A DNA stretch of 38,490 bases from Maledivibacter sp. (GTDB taxonomy: Bacteria > Bacillota > Clostridia > Peptostreptococcales > Caminicellaceae), in assembly GCA_025210375.1 (NCBI GenBank), contig JAOASB010000001.1, positions 1 through 38,490 of the forward strand. Direction: 5' to 3'. The notes beneath the pieces were generated by a model, which worked only from the letters and a program-made list of their open reading frames with translations, searched no databases and had not been told where the DNA came from. Shown here one piece after another: positions 16,141 to 25,044 of this stretch (the first letter of the stretch is position 1; every line of letters begins with the position of its first letter). Position numbers and translations under genes: made by a program.

Positions 16141-19100
16141 ATAGTACATGAAAGATTCTATCTTTGTTTCATCATTTTCGTTCTTGTTTCCATCAAAGGT
16201 TAAATTAAGGATTGGTTTAGAATTCGCCTTTTCAAATCCTTTGTGCAGTATATTTAATGCTATACCTGTATTTTCATACATAGAAGCTAAGGTTATAATT
16301 CCGTCAATTTTATCTAATTCACCTAGCACTTTAGCTTCTCTATATCTTCCGTTTGCCCCGGCATAATATCCAATTGTCTCATCTGCGATATTTGCAAGAT
16401 TTTCAAGTTCTTTTTCAAAGGGACTTTCATCTACCAAGCATTCAGATATAGAATTTATATAATCCTTAAATTGATCCAGTTTCTGTAGCAATCTGTCTGT
16501 TTTTTCATTCTTATTTTGATTTCCAAAGTCCCTCCAAAGTAGCCATAGATATTCACTAAAAGGACTATAGACTACTCTATAATCTTTATCTTCAAGATTA
16601 CTAAGGATGAAATCATTCATAAAGTCGTTATATAAAACCATAACCTCACCTATGGCTAAAACTCTTTTCTTCTTGTTTATGGTTTTTAATTCTTTGTATA
16701 CTTCTTTGCCTATTTCTTTTAAGCTATTTATTTCAAAGTTATTATTTCTAATTAAATCAAGTATTGATTCTAGATGTTTTTTCCTATATTTTTTATCTGC
16801 AATTCTAATAATATCCCCTGCTAATAATCCTAGGCACATTGATTCCACATACCCATCATCTTTGTATAGAAAGTCTTCTATAAAGGGAGCCACAAAATCT
16901 ACATTTTTAAATCCTTCTTCATCTAATTTAGTCCTAAGGAAACGATTATATTGTCCCTCTACTTCTGCTCCTTCTGTTCTTGGAATCAAGAAAGCAATAT
17001 TCTCTTCATCACTGTAAGACTTCTCAAGTTCCTTTAAGACATCCCCCAATAAAGCTGTTAGAGAAAAATATTCTTCAGTTATTGAATGTCTTCTTCCTAA
17101 CTCGGCAGAAGTTCTATTGGTACCAGGTAAAACCCTAGTATTTATCCCTTGCTTAATGAGTATCTCTTTAATAACTTCTGAATAAGGATATATATTTGGT
17201 AAATAAAGCTTAGTATCAGCTTTTAATTCATTTAAGTTATTTTTTATATTTACTTCTTTATGATCAATTCTATCTAAATAAGCTTCCATTTCATCTGCTT
17301 TTTCAACCCCTAGACTATTTAAACTATTAACAAATGCTTCAACCCTAGTAATAACTCCAACAGGGGAAGAATGTTCATCAACTTCAATATGCAAATATGG
17401 CTTTCCATCCATTTCCTGTCTAATATAATGGGAGGTCACTGAATCGGGTCCACAGCCATGATGGGAAAGATAAATAGCATATAAATTTGGATGCTGCTTG
17501 ACAAGCTGTATTGGTTCTAATACATGCTGCATAAAAGGCCAATACATATTAGGATATTCCTTAGATATATCTCCCTCTGGCATATTATAAAAGGGTATTA
17601 CCTGATATCCCATATTCATAAGCTTATCAGGTATTCCCATATTCAATACGGGATCAGCTACTCCATACATTTTGGAAATAAGAACAAATACCTTCTCATC
17701 TGGTCTTAATCCTTTGATAACTTTCCTTCCATTTTCTTCAATCCTTTCTTCAAAATCGAGAATAGCCTGCATTCCTTTTTGAAGTGCCTTACCAATTTCT
17801 TGTTGGGTCTTACCAAGTTCAACTCCTAAACCCCTAAAGCTTTCCATCATATAATCTTTACCGAAGCTAAAAGCAATAGACGGTGATAATAACTTTATCC
17901 CTTTACTTTCTAATTCCATTGCCCTGTTAACCACTTTAAATGCCAACTGCATGTAAGCACATCCATAATTTTGCCTACTCATTGACCCAGGATGATCCAC
18001 AGTATATAAATCTGGAAAGAATATATAATCCACTTTTTTTTCAACTAAATCTGCAACATGCCCATTGATTAATTTAACAGGGTAACAAGCTTCATCTAAG
18101 GAATATTGCTGTCCTAATGAAATAATTTTTTCATTGGTTGGGTCAGATAATAATACATTTAAACCTAATTCTTTGAAAAAAGCATTAAACATTGGAAACA
18201 TTCCGAACACAAATAAGGATCTTGGTATTCCTACGGTTTTTTTAGTATTATCTATGGTTCCTTCATATTCTTTAAATACTATATCTTCTACCTCTTTACT
18301 AAATTTTGTTTTATTATCTATTTCGGATTTAATCTTACTTTGTTTTTCAATAAATTCCTCTTTGGTTTCAATATTGAAACCCTTAAATAGGGTCTTCTTT
18401 AAGCCCATTTCTTCTTTTGCTAAAATTGCCGCCCCATAGGCACCGGTTATACTAAAAAATGGGGGAATAAATAGCTTATCTCCAACAAGTGCCCTAAAAG
18501 CATTTATAACACCTTGATTATATGCAACTCCCCCTTGGAAAAATATTTTATTTCCTATTTTCTTTTGTCCAACTACCCTATCAAGATAATTCTTAACTAT
18601 TGAATAACAAAGTCCTGAGGCAATATCATCTATTTTAGCTCCCTTTGCTAAATTTGCTGCTATACTCGTTTCAATAAACACAGTACATCTCTCACCTAAT
18701 CTAATAGGGTTATCACTATTAAGGGTTATATCCCCAAAATCATTTATTGGTATATTAAACTTTTTAGCCTGTTCCTCAATAAATGATCCAGTTCCGGCTG
18801 CACAAATTTTATTCATCTGAAAATCTGTTACAACTCCATCCTTAAGACTTATATATTTAGAATCCTGACCACCGATTTCAAATATCGTATCTACACTACT
18901 GTCTATAGTGATCGCTGCCTTAGCCTGAGCAGTAATTTCATCCTTGATAATATCAGCTCCAATAAGCTTAGCAATCATGTATCTACCAGATCCTGTAGTA
19001 CACGCTCCAACAATATTTACTTTATCTCCAAGCTCTTCGTCTAACTCCTTTAGCCCTAATCTTACTGCTTCAATAGGGTTCCCAAGGGTTTTTAAATATC

Positions 19101-20136
19101 TATAGGCAATTATTTCATTATCTTTATTCATAAGAACCAAATTAGTGCTTGTGGACCCTATATCAACACCTATATAGCAATCTACTCTTCCTTTATCATT
19201 ATTTATGGGCTTACAAATATGTTTATTTAAGCTATCATTTTTACCATAGGATATTAGTCTAGGCAAACTTATATCATCTTCATCCTTTTCATCGTAGACT
19301 TCTATTTCCTTTAAGCTAATTAGTATTTCACCTAAGTCCATTTTCATATTTTCATTTTTAGCAATTACAGCCGCTCCAGAAGCCGCAACATTCCCAAGAT
19401 ATTTTGATACTATCAGTTCTCCATCATCTAATTTAAGTACATCCTTTAAAGCCGTTATAATCCCTTGATTATGTGTAACACCCCCCACAAATAATACGGG
19501 CTTTTTCATGGGCAGTTTTTTCATAACTGTTCCTTTATAATTTCTAATCACAGCATAGGCCAGCCCTAATAAAATATCCGGGGTAGAAACTCCTTCCTGA
19601 TAATGATGGGTAATATCTGTCTTAGCAAACACGCTACATCTTCCGGCTATTCTGGGTATAGATTTAGCTTTACTAGCATAGATAGAATAATCTTCTAAGC
19701 TTAAATTTAATCTGGACATTTGTTCCTCTAAAAATGAACCAGTACCAGCAGAACAATTGGAATTCATAGATATCTTGATTTTTGATTTATCATCTTTCCT
19801 AAAGTCAGTTATATATTTTGCACTTTGTCCGCCAATCTCAATAATTGAACCAATACTTCTGTTCTCATTGATGCTTCCCTCCACTATTGCTGTTACCTCA
19901 TTTACAAAGTTGGCTTTACCAGTTTGAACCATGAATTTGCTGCCACTTCCTGTTACGGCCCCAAATTTTATATCCTTTAAATTATAATTATTAAGTAATT
20001 CCTCAATAGTATTTTTTAAAACTTCTTTGATTCTTCCTTTATGCAATATATATTTATTGCATTCAATCTCATTATCACTATTCATCAATGATATTTTAAT
20101 CGATGAATATCCTATATCCATTCCCAAACTATACAA
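16135..20136 (-). CDS. Giant 2-hydroxyacyl-CoA dehydratase activase-like protein
   Basis: About 1333 residues. Two consecutive BadF/BcrD/HgdC-type ATPase domains (roughly 1-290 and 320-590) each keep both cluster cysteines: C128 (NCSAGTGSF) and C167 (GRCSVF), then C445 (ICAAGTGSF) and C484 (ERCTVF). In HgdC such cysteines hold a [4Fe-4S] cluster bridging a dimer; here the tandem could form it internally. A DUF2229-like part follows (GIPRSLFVFGMFPMF, DEACYPVK, near 640-860), then a dehydratase-subunit-like C-terminus. Such fusions are common in Clostridia but their substrate is mostly unknown. The start is TTG at 20136: AGGAGG lies 7 bases upstream, whereas the ATGs at 20190 and 20154 have no properly spaced site. 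Iron- and Crp/Fnr-type control is predicted at 20197-20273. Confidence 0.85.
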   Translation of the reverse strand: MYSLGMDIGYSSIKISLMNSDNEIECNKYILHKGRIKEVLKNTIEELLNNYNLKDIKFGAVTGSGSKFMVQTGKANFVNEVTAIVEGSINENRSIGSIIEIGGQSAKYITDFRKDDKSKIKISMNSNCSAGTGSFLEEQMSRLNLSLEDYSIYASKAKSIPRIAGRCSVFAKTDITHHYQEGVSTPDILLGLAYAVIRNYKGTVMKKLPMKKPVLFVGGVTHNQGIITALKDVLKLDDGELIVSKYLGNVAASGAAVIAKNENMKMDLGEILISLKEIEVYDEKDEDDISLPRLISYGKNDSLNKHICKPINNDKGRVDCYIGVDIGSTSTNLVLMNKDNEIIAYRYLKTLGNPIEAVRLGLKELDEELGDKVNIVGACTTGSGRYMIAKLIGADIIKDEITAQAKAAITIDSSVDTIFEIGGQDSKYISLKDGVVTDFQMNKICAAGTGSFIEEQAKKFNIPINDFGDITLNSDNPIRLGERCTVFIETSIAANLAKGAKIDDIASGLCYSIVKNYLDRVVGQKKIGNKIFFQGGVAYNQGVINAFRALVGDKLFIPPFFSITGAYGAAILAKEEMGLKKTLFKGFNIETKEEFIEKQSKIKSEIDNKTKFSKEVEDIVFKEYEGTIDNTKKTVGIPRSLFVFGMFPMFNAFFKELGLNVLLSDPTNEKIISLGQQYSLDEACYPVKLINGHVADLVEKKVDYIFFPDLYTVDHPGSMSRQNYGCAYMQLAFKVVNRAMELESKGIKLLSPSIAFSFGKDYMMESFRGLGVELGKTQQEIGKALQKGMQAILDFEERIEENGRKVIKGLRPDEKVFVLISKMYGVADPVLNMGIPDKLMNMGYQVIPFYNMPEGDISKEYPNMYWPFMQHVLEPIQLVKQHPNLYAIYLSHHGCGPDSVTSHYIRQEMDGKPYLHIEVDEHSSPVGVITRVEAFVNSLNSLGVEKADEMEAYLDRIDHKEVNIKNNLNELKADTKLYLPNIYPYSEVIKEILIKQGINTRVLPGTNRTSAELGRRHSITEEYFSLTALLGDVLKELEKSYSDEENIAFLIPRTEGAEVEGQYNRFLRTKLDEEGFKNVDFVAPFIEDFLYKDDGYVESMCLGLLAGDIIRIADKKYRKKHLESILDLIRNNNFEINSLKEIGKEVYKELKTINKKKRVLAIGEVMVLYNDFMNDFILSNLEDKDYRVVYSPFSEYLWLLWRDFGNQNKNEKTDRLLQKLDQFKDYINSISECLVDESPFEKELENLANIADETIGYYAGANGRYREAKVLGELDKIDGIITLASMYENTGIALNILHKGFEKANSKPILNLTFDGNKNENDETKIESFMYYI

Positions 20137-20196
20137 TCTAATACCTCCTGACATCACCTTAAAATTATTCATAATGTGGTTCAAGTTCATATTTGC

Positions 20197-20217
20197 AAAT
20201 GATAGCTTTTATCATTT
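20197..20217. promoter_or_regulatory. Fur-like palindrome in the leader of the giant activase gene
   Basis: AAATGATA (20197-20204) and TATCATTT (20210-20217) are exact inverse complements 5 bases apart. The core on the minus strand, TGATAAAAGCTATCA, matches 11 of the 14 defined positions of the 7-1-7 Fur consensus. It lies at about +10 to +24 of the predicted transcript, the same place as the box in front of the suf-like operon. Confidence 0.5.
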
Positions 20218-20230
20218 ACATTTGAAGATT

Positions 20231-20273
20231 ATTATATTATAATTACCACATAGGTGTTGTATCTATAGATACA
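20231..20273 (-). promoter_or_regulatory. Crp/Fnr-type site plus -10 of the giant activase gene
   Basis: TGTATCTATAGATACA (20258-20273) is a perfect 16-bp palindrome. A minus-strand TATAAT lies at 20236-20231, exactly 21 bases away, so the palindrome is centred near -41.5, the class II activator position. The same palindrome with the same spacing occurs at 24665-24707. The site also lies upstream of the plus-strand Crp/Fnr gene and may influence it. Confidence 0.75.
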
Positions 20274-20379
20274 TTAATTCCATATATTTTTGTACTTTTT
20301 ATATTTTTCGTTATTTGTATAAACAAAACCAACTTTGAGAACCTTTATAAAAGACTTTGTTCTAATTTGAGGTGCTAAA

Positions 20380-21063
20380 ATGAATAGATACATGAATGTA
20401 TTATGTGATTGTCCATTATTCAAGGGAAAAGAACGTGATGAAATTAAGGAAATTTTATCCCTAAGCAAATATAAGATAGTTAATTACAAGAAAAATGATT
20501 TTATATTTAGGGCTGACCAGCCTCCTAGTTATATAGGAATTATTTTAGAAGGCAGTATAGAAGTACAAAACAATCTTGAATCTGGAAAGTTTTTTAATGT
20601 TCTTTATAAGAGAAAGGGAGAAGTCTTCGGAGGAGCATTACTTTTTTCTGATATCCCTATGTATAGGTTTGATATAATTGCAAAAACCCGGTGTGAAATC
20701 CTGTTGTTCCATCAGGAATGCGTATTAGACGTGCTATTTAAGGACAGTATTATTGCTTATAATATGTTGCATTTATTTTCCAAAAGTGTGCTACTATTAA
20801 ATAAAAAAATAGAATTATTTTCCCATTCCTCAATACAACAAAAAATAGCCTACTCTTTGTTATACAATGCTAAGCTTAATGATAACGATACTGTTCATCT
20901 AACCTACTCAAAAAGGGATTGGGCTGAACATTTAAACGTATCCCGTTCTTCTCTTTCTAGGGAATTGAAAAAGCTTACTGATGATGGAACTATTGAAATA
21001 AATAGTAAGACCATAAGGATTTTAAAAAGGGATGTTTTAGAATCCATATTAGGTAATATATAG
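20380..21063 (+). CDS. Crp/Fnr family transcriptional regulator
   Basis: 227 residues. The N-terminal cyclic-nucleotide-binding-like beta-roll spans about 10-120 (PLFKGKERDEI, GIILEGSIEV, KGEVFGGALLF). The C-terminal winged helix has SKRDWAEHLNVSRSSLSREL as the recognition region. It has few cysteines and no Fnr-type N-terminal cysteine cluster, so oxygen sensing through a cluster is not supported; the effector is unknown. GAGGTG precedes the start. It is divergent from the giant activase gene and convergent with the FecCD operon; the palindromes at 20258 and 24692 are its probable targets. Confidence 0.87.
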   Translation: MNRYMNVLCDCPLFKGKERDEIKEILSLSKYKIVNYKKNDFIFRADQPPSYIGIILEGSIEVQNNLESGKFFNVLYKRKGEVFGGALLFSDIPMYRFDIIAKTRCEILLFHQECVLDVLFKDSIIAYNMLHLFSKSVLLLNKKIELFSHSSIQQKIAYSLLYNAKLNDNDTVHLTYSKRDWAEHLNVSRSSLSRELKKLTDDGTIEINSKTIRILKRDVLESILGNI

Positions 21064-21143
21064 CAGCAGCTAAGGCTTATGAAAAAAATGAACAAGTCCG
21101 ATGTTTATCTTATTATTATGGAAGGGAAGTTGTTTTTGTAAAA

Positions 21144-21191
21144 AAAGGGCATCTCAATCTAGATTTATTGTCTATTTTGATATAGCCCTTT
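21144..21191. terminator. Terminator-like hairpin between convergent genes
   Basis: AAAGGGC (21144-21150) pairs with GCCCTTT (21185-21191), extended inward by TCAA/TTGA with mismatches. A-rich and T-rich flanks lie on the outer sides, consistent with a bidirectional terminator for the Crp/Fnr gene and the binding-protein gene. Confidence 0.6.
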
Positions 21192-21214
21192 CTTCATAAT
21201 CATATTTCAATATA

Positions 21215-22333
21215 CTATTTCCATTGATAGAGTTTAATTTTCTCGCTCATATCAGTATATAATCCATCTATACCATAAAACCTTTTAAGAATTTCATCTC
21301 CTTCCTTTTCCACATCTAAATTTTGAAATTCTTGAGGATACAATATCTTTGCAATATAGAATACCTCTGTAACTTCAGTGGCTATATCCCATCCACCTAA
21401 TTCTCCCTTCAAAGCATAGACGTTACCCTTCGCAACTGCTTTAGTTCCTTTAATGACTTCATCCTCTTTAACATCATCTACAGAACGCCACCCTTCGAAA
21501 TCCTCCTTAAAAGGTGAATGTAAAAATATAAACTCTGGATCCCAAGCTACTATTTGTTCCTTGGTAACCTCATAAACACCCTTGGGTATCACATCGCCCT
21601 CCCCTGCAACATTTTTTCCTCCTGCTAGCTGAAATGCTTCGTAATTGCCGTTTGTTTTAGGAGCATTACCAGCAAAGGGATGGCTCCAGTAAAATAAGCT
21701 TTTCCTTTTATCCTCTGGTATTTTATTTGTGATATTGGTTACTAATTCAACTTTATTTTTCGTAAACTCCACTAATTCATTGGCTCTTTCTTCCTTGCCT
21801 ACAATTTTTCCAAGCATCGTAAACATTTCATAATTAAAACTTCCATAGCTACCTACGCACACCACGGGAATATTAGTTTGCCTTTGAATATCTTCAGCAG
21901 AATTTTTTGCAAAACTGTCTATGAATATAACATCTGGTTTCAAGGACATGATCATCTCAATATTAGGCTCCTTAATATCACCTACATTTGATATATCCTT
22001 CAATTCCGGTGCAGCTTGTGATACAATTATATAATTTTTTCCAGAAGCTCCCTTTGAATTAAACATCTGGTGGCTCTTATTACTGATACCTACTATAAAT
22101 TCTTCTGCCTCTAATTCAATTAAAGTACGTACACCATCTACGGTTGTTAAGTCAACTATTTTCTCTACATTGCTCCCTATTTCAACTTCTCTTCCTGCAC
22201 AATCTACAACCTTGATGGATTCTTCTCCTTTAGGCATGTCTCCACTTGTTTTACTTTCTCCATTACAGCCTCCAAAACTAAAAACAATAAGCCCTATTAT
22301 TAAAAAGGTAATACAAATTTTAAAATTTTTCAT
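21215..22333 (-). CDS. FecB/BtuF-type substrate-binding lipoprotein
   Basis: 372 residues. An N-terminal signal ends in a lipobox, FSFGGC, so it is a membrane-anchored lipoprotein. Two periplasmic-binding-like lobes are recognisable, with KIVDLTTVDGVRTLIEL and LKPDVIFID in lobe one, and WDPEFIFLHSPF and GGWDIATEV in lobe two, as in clostridial iron-chelate/corrinoid binding proteins. It follows the permease and ATPase genes on the same strand. It lies 132 bases after the ATPase gene and is preceded by AAAGGAA. The ligand (siderophore, haem or corrinoid) is not determined. Confidence 0.85.
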   Translation of the reverse strand: MKNFKICITFLIIGLIVFSFGGCNGESKTSGDMPKGEESIKVVDCAGREVEIGSNVEKIVDLTTVDGVRTLIELEAEEFIVGISNKSHQMFNSKGASGKNYIIVSQAAPELKDISNVGDIKEPNIEMIMSLKPDVIFIDSFAKNSAEDIQRQTNIPVVCVGSYGSFNYEMFTMLGKIVGKEERANELVEFTKNKVELVTNITNKIPEDKRKSLFYWSHPFAGNAPKTNGNYEAFQLAGGKNVAGEGDVIPKGVYEVTKEQIVAWDPEFIFLHSPFKEDFEGWRSVDDVKEDEVIKGTKAVAKGNVYALKGELGGWDIATEVTEVFYIAKILYPQEFQNLDVEKEGDEILKRFYGIDGLYTDMSEKIKLYQWK

Positions 22334-22465
22334 AATATCATCAATTCCTTTCTTTTTTATTTTGAAGGATTATTTTAGAATGATGGATTTCTAAATCACT
22401 GAACTCCATTCATTCCAAGACATCCCATGGCTGTACTCCCAGCATCACTTTATAAAACAGTCGTA

Positions 22466-23239
22466 TTATGCATATTTAGCTTTTAAAGGTACAACATATG
22501 GCTTCTCTTTTATATCACCTATGCATATTTCAACTCCATAGACGGAAGAAATATTTTCTTCCGTTAGTACCTCCTCCGGCGTGCCGTAGGCAGCTATTTC
22601 CCCTTCATTCATAATAATTATTTTGTCGGAATAACGGGCTGCAATATTTAAATCATGAACTATCATTACCGCAGAAATTCCTAATTCATCTACAAGTCTT
22701 CTGATTATATCCATAACTTCTAATTGATGTCTTATGTCCAGATTACTTGTTGCTTCATCCAATAAAAGAATATCGGTTTCTTGGGCAATGGCTCTTGCAA
22801 TTATAACCTTTTGCTGCTGCCCCCCACTTATTTCATTAAAATTTTTCATTGCTAGGTGTTCAATATTTAGTAATTCTAAGGCATTTAGAACTTTTCTTTT
22901 GTCATTTTCACTACTCCTCCAAGTAGTATGAGGTCGCCTTCCAAGAAGTACCATATCAAAGACCTTTAAAGTGAAAAGATTTGTGGAAGATTGTGGAACA
23001 TATCCTAGCTTTTTAGCTATTTCTTCCCTTTTCATATCTCCTATGCTTCTACCATCAATCCTAATATCACCTTTTTGGGGCTTTAAAAGACCATCCATAC
23101 ATTTAATTAATGTAGATTTTCCAGCTCCATTTGGTCCCAAAATACAAACATGTTCCCCTGGCAAAATATTAAGATTTATGCCCTTTAAAATTTTTTCCCT
23201 TGCATAACTAAACTCTAACCCATTTATATATACTGTCAA
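22466..23239 (-). CDS. FecE/BtuD-type importer ATPase
   Basis: 257 residues: Walker A GPNGAGKSTL (about 35), signature ISGGQQQK, Walker B DILLLDEATSNLD, H-loop VHDLN. This is the pattern of iron-chelate and cobalamin importer ATPases. The start is TTG at 23239, with GAGGAGG 8 bases upstream, and overlaps the permease stop as TTGA, so translation is coupled. Confidence 0.9.
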   Translation of the reverse strand: MTVYINGLEFSYAREKILKGINLNILPGEHVCILGPNGAGKSTLIKCMDGLLKPQKGDIRIDGRSIGDMKREEIAKKLGYVPQSSTNLFTLKVFDMVLLGRRPHTTWRSSENDKRKVLNALELLNIEHLAMKNFNEISGGQQQKVIIARAIAQETDILLLDEATSNLDIRHQLEVMDIIRRLVDELGISAVMIVHDLNIAARYSDKIIIMNEGEIAAYGTPEEVLTEENISSVYGVEICIGDIKEKPYVVPLKAKYA

Positions 23240-24333
23240 TTAAAATTCCTCCTCATCTTAATAATCAAATATATAAATAAGGGAACTCCCATAAAGGATG
23301 TCATAACCCCAATAGGTATTACCACCGGCGAGATAATATTCATCGCTAAAGTATCCGATACAGACAATAATAATGCTCCAACAATTCCCGATACCGGCAC
23401 TATAAATCGATTATCTCCTCCAATAATCATACGTGTAATATGGGGAGCTAAAAGTCCAACAAACCCTATTGTTCCTGTAAAGCAAATGGTTGTAGAAGTT
23501 ATAAGTGCAGCAACAATCATTAGAATAATTCTAGTCCTTTCAACATCAACTCCTAAACTTTTTGCTGCATCATCTCCAGCCCCTATGGAATTTAAATCCC
23601 ATGATTTTATGATCAAAAAAGGTACACATACAAGAACTACAGGAAATATGTATTTTAGTGTTCCCCATGTGCCCTTTGAAAGACTACCCACCATCCAGAA
23701 CACTACCTCAGAGGTTGCCCACGACTCAGCGAAATATTGCATAACAGTAGTTCCTGCCGTAAATAGATGGGAAAGTGCTATCCCTATAAGAATCATTATT
23801 TCTGGTGTGGTCCCTTTTTTCTTTGATAATAATAAGATTATAAACGATGTAAGCAGTGAAAAAAGAAATGCATTCGCTACCACATAGTAGGAACCACTCC
23901 CAATGCTTTTCCCGAAAATAATTGCAAGGGCTGCTCCAAAGCCTGCCCCCGACGATATTCCCAGTGTAAAAGGACTAGCCATGGGATTTCTTAATACAGG
24001 TTGCATAACAGAACCGGCTACTGCCAAGCTAAAGCCCACAAGCAGACCCGTCAGCAATCTAGGAACACGAACAAACCATACTGTTCTTTCTATGGATTCC
24101 TTTGGGGCATCAACTAAGTTGGGTAATACTTTATGTGCTATAACTTGATATGAATCCTGCATTGTCATATCTGAAGGCCCTATTGTAACGGCAAATAAAC
24201 TAAACAGAATAGTCACAGCTACTAGGATAACAATAACCAATAGTTTCTTTGTGTTGTGTTTATTATAGTCAACCAAGACACTTTGGTTATGAAGTTTTTG
24301 CTTCGGATTAAGTATTATGTTTCTTTCACTCAT
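23236..24333 (-). CDS. FecCD-type importer permease
   Basis: 365 residues with about ten membrane helices and the FecCD/BtuC signatures FSLAVAGSVMQPVLRNPMAS and GTIGFVGLLAPHITR. Such permeases act as homodimers. It is first in the operon permease-ATPase-binding protein. Its predicted promoter is 325 bases upstream, leaving a long leader full of inverted repeats (24352-24609). Confidence 0.9.
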   Translation of the reverse strand: MSERNIILNPKQKLHNQSVLVDYNKHNTKKLLVIVILVAVTILFSLFAVTIGPSDMTMQDSYQVIAHKVLPNLVDAPKESIERTVWFVRVPRLLTGLLVGFSLAVAGSVMQPVLRNPMASPFTLGISSGAGFGAALAIIFGKSIGSGSYYVVANAFLFSLLTSFIILLLSKKKGTTPEIMILIGIALSHLFTAGTTVMQYFAESWATSEVVFWMVGSLSKGTWGTLKYIFPVVLVCVPFLIIKSWDLNSIGAGDDAAKSLGVDVERTRIILMIVAALITSTTICFTGTIGFVGLLAPHITRMIIGGDNRFIVPVSGIVGALLLSVSDTLAMNIISPVVIPIGVMTSFMGVPLFIYLIIKMRRNFN

Positions 24334-24351
24334 ATCATATATCCCCTTTGA

Positions 24352-24609
24352 GGCATATGAAGGAAATAAATAGGTCGGTTTATGAAGAAATTCGGATTAT
24401 TTTTGAAGCATCGTAAGCAAGCATATTGCACATATGTAAGGGAACGATAACGAAGATAAATAATTCAAATATAAAGAGTTCCTAGTAAATCTTAATTTAT
24501 ACATATCCAAATATCCGATGTTTGTGGGGAGTTTTGATATGTATGAATTAAGGTTTTGACTAGAATCTCTATGGCAAGTAAAACAACCTATTTATTTCTT
24601 GAATATGCC
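24352..24609. repeat. Nested inverted repeats in the FecCD leader
   Basis: An outer inverted repeat pairs 24352-24380 with 24581-24609 (29 bases, about 5 mismatches; core AAATAAATAGGT / ACCTATTTATTT, outer GGCATAT / ATATGCC). It encloses a family B hairpin (see 24471-24572). Predicted transcription starts near 24658, so the whole structure would be in the mRNA leader. No known riboswitch motif was recognised and no ORF with a start signal is present. Confidence 0.6.
24471..24572. repeat. Repeat family B hairpin, copy 4
   Basis: ATAAAGAGTTCCTAGTAAAT is mirrored by TTTTGACTAGAATCTCTAT, with AATTTATACATATC / GATATGTATGAATT in the stem. It is the most diverged of the four family B copies (ends AAAGAG/CTCT instead of TAGGG/CCCTA). 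Confidence 0.7.
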
Positions 24610-24642
24610 TAAGTAAAAGTATAAGTTTAATGTAATCGATAT

Positions 24643-24707
24643 TAATTATCATTATCATTGGAATATTATAGCATAAACCTTTCCACGACATTGTATCTGT
24701 AGATACA
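24643..24707 (-). promoter_or_regulatory. Dual promoter region of the FecCD operon: Crp/Fnr site, extended -10, Fur box
   Basis: Read on the minus strand: the palindrome TGTATCTACAGATACA (24707-24692), 21 bases, then TGC-TATAAT (extended -10, 24673-24665), then AATGATAATGATAATTAA (from 24659), which holds tandem GATAAT hexamers as in Fur arrays. The palindrome centre is about -41.5. No good -35 is present, as expected for an activator-dependent promoter. The Fur-like array covers the predicted start, so iron repression and Crp/Fnr-type activation would combine here. Confidence 0.75.
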
Positions 24708-24739
24708 CTTTCTTATATTTTTCTACAGATTTTACACGC

Positions 24740-24767
24740 AAAAAAACGAAGGTTATTAATTCCTTCG
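24740..24767 (-). terminator. Rho-independent terminator
   Basis: On the minus strand CGAAGG (24767-24762), a 9-base loop and CCTTCG (24752-24747) are followed by seven T residues. It ends transcripts from the decayed region 24841-25425 and insulates the FecCD promoter. Confidence 0.75.
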
Positions 24768-24840
24768 CTTGCTGTTTTAACTTTACCCCAGACACAGTGA
24801 CTTGCCTGCTATTGAAACCTACGTCATCCATCATTTGCTT

Positions 24841-25044
24841 CTAGATAATCCCCAAAGGTATCTGTGTAAGTGGATATACAACGGCCCCCCCAAATGCAGT
24901 CTCCCCAACAAATCTGCTAATGAATATTGCATCAAAAACTACATTTAGCCCATATAAAACCATCGCGATTACTGCCGGAATCAAGAGCTTTAAAAACACT
25001 TTCCACAAATTATCATCTAATATCATTTCTTTTTCTTTATTCAT
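24841..25044 (-). pseudogene. MATE efflux protein fragment (N-terminal)
   Basis: About 67 residues beginning MNKEKEMILDDNLWKVFLKL, continuing IPAVIAMVLYGLNVVFDAIF and ending at a stop after PLTQIPLGII. This is the first one to two helices of a NorM/MATE-type pump, normally about 450 residues; the remainder is absent. It is fused in frame to ABC-transporter sequence upstream (25045-25170), so the region is a deletion scar. Confidence 0.72.

Noticed and set aside
16607..17017. 136-codon plus-strand frame opposite the giant activase gene
   Set aside because: Shadow of the coding strand with no start signal.
20380..21063. Fnr-type oxygen sensor
   Set aside because: No N-terminal cysteine cluster of the Fnr pattern, so only Crp/Fnr superfamily membership is claimed.
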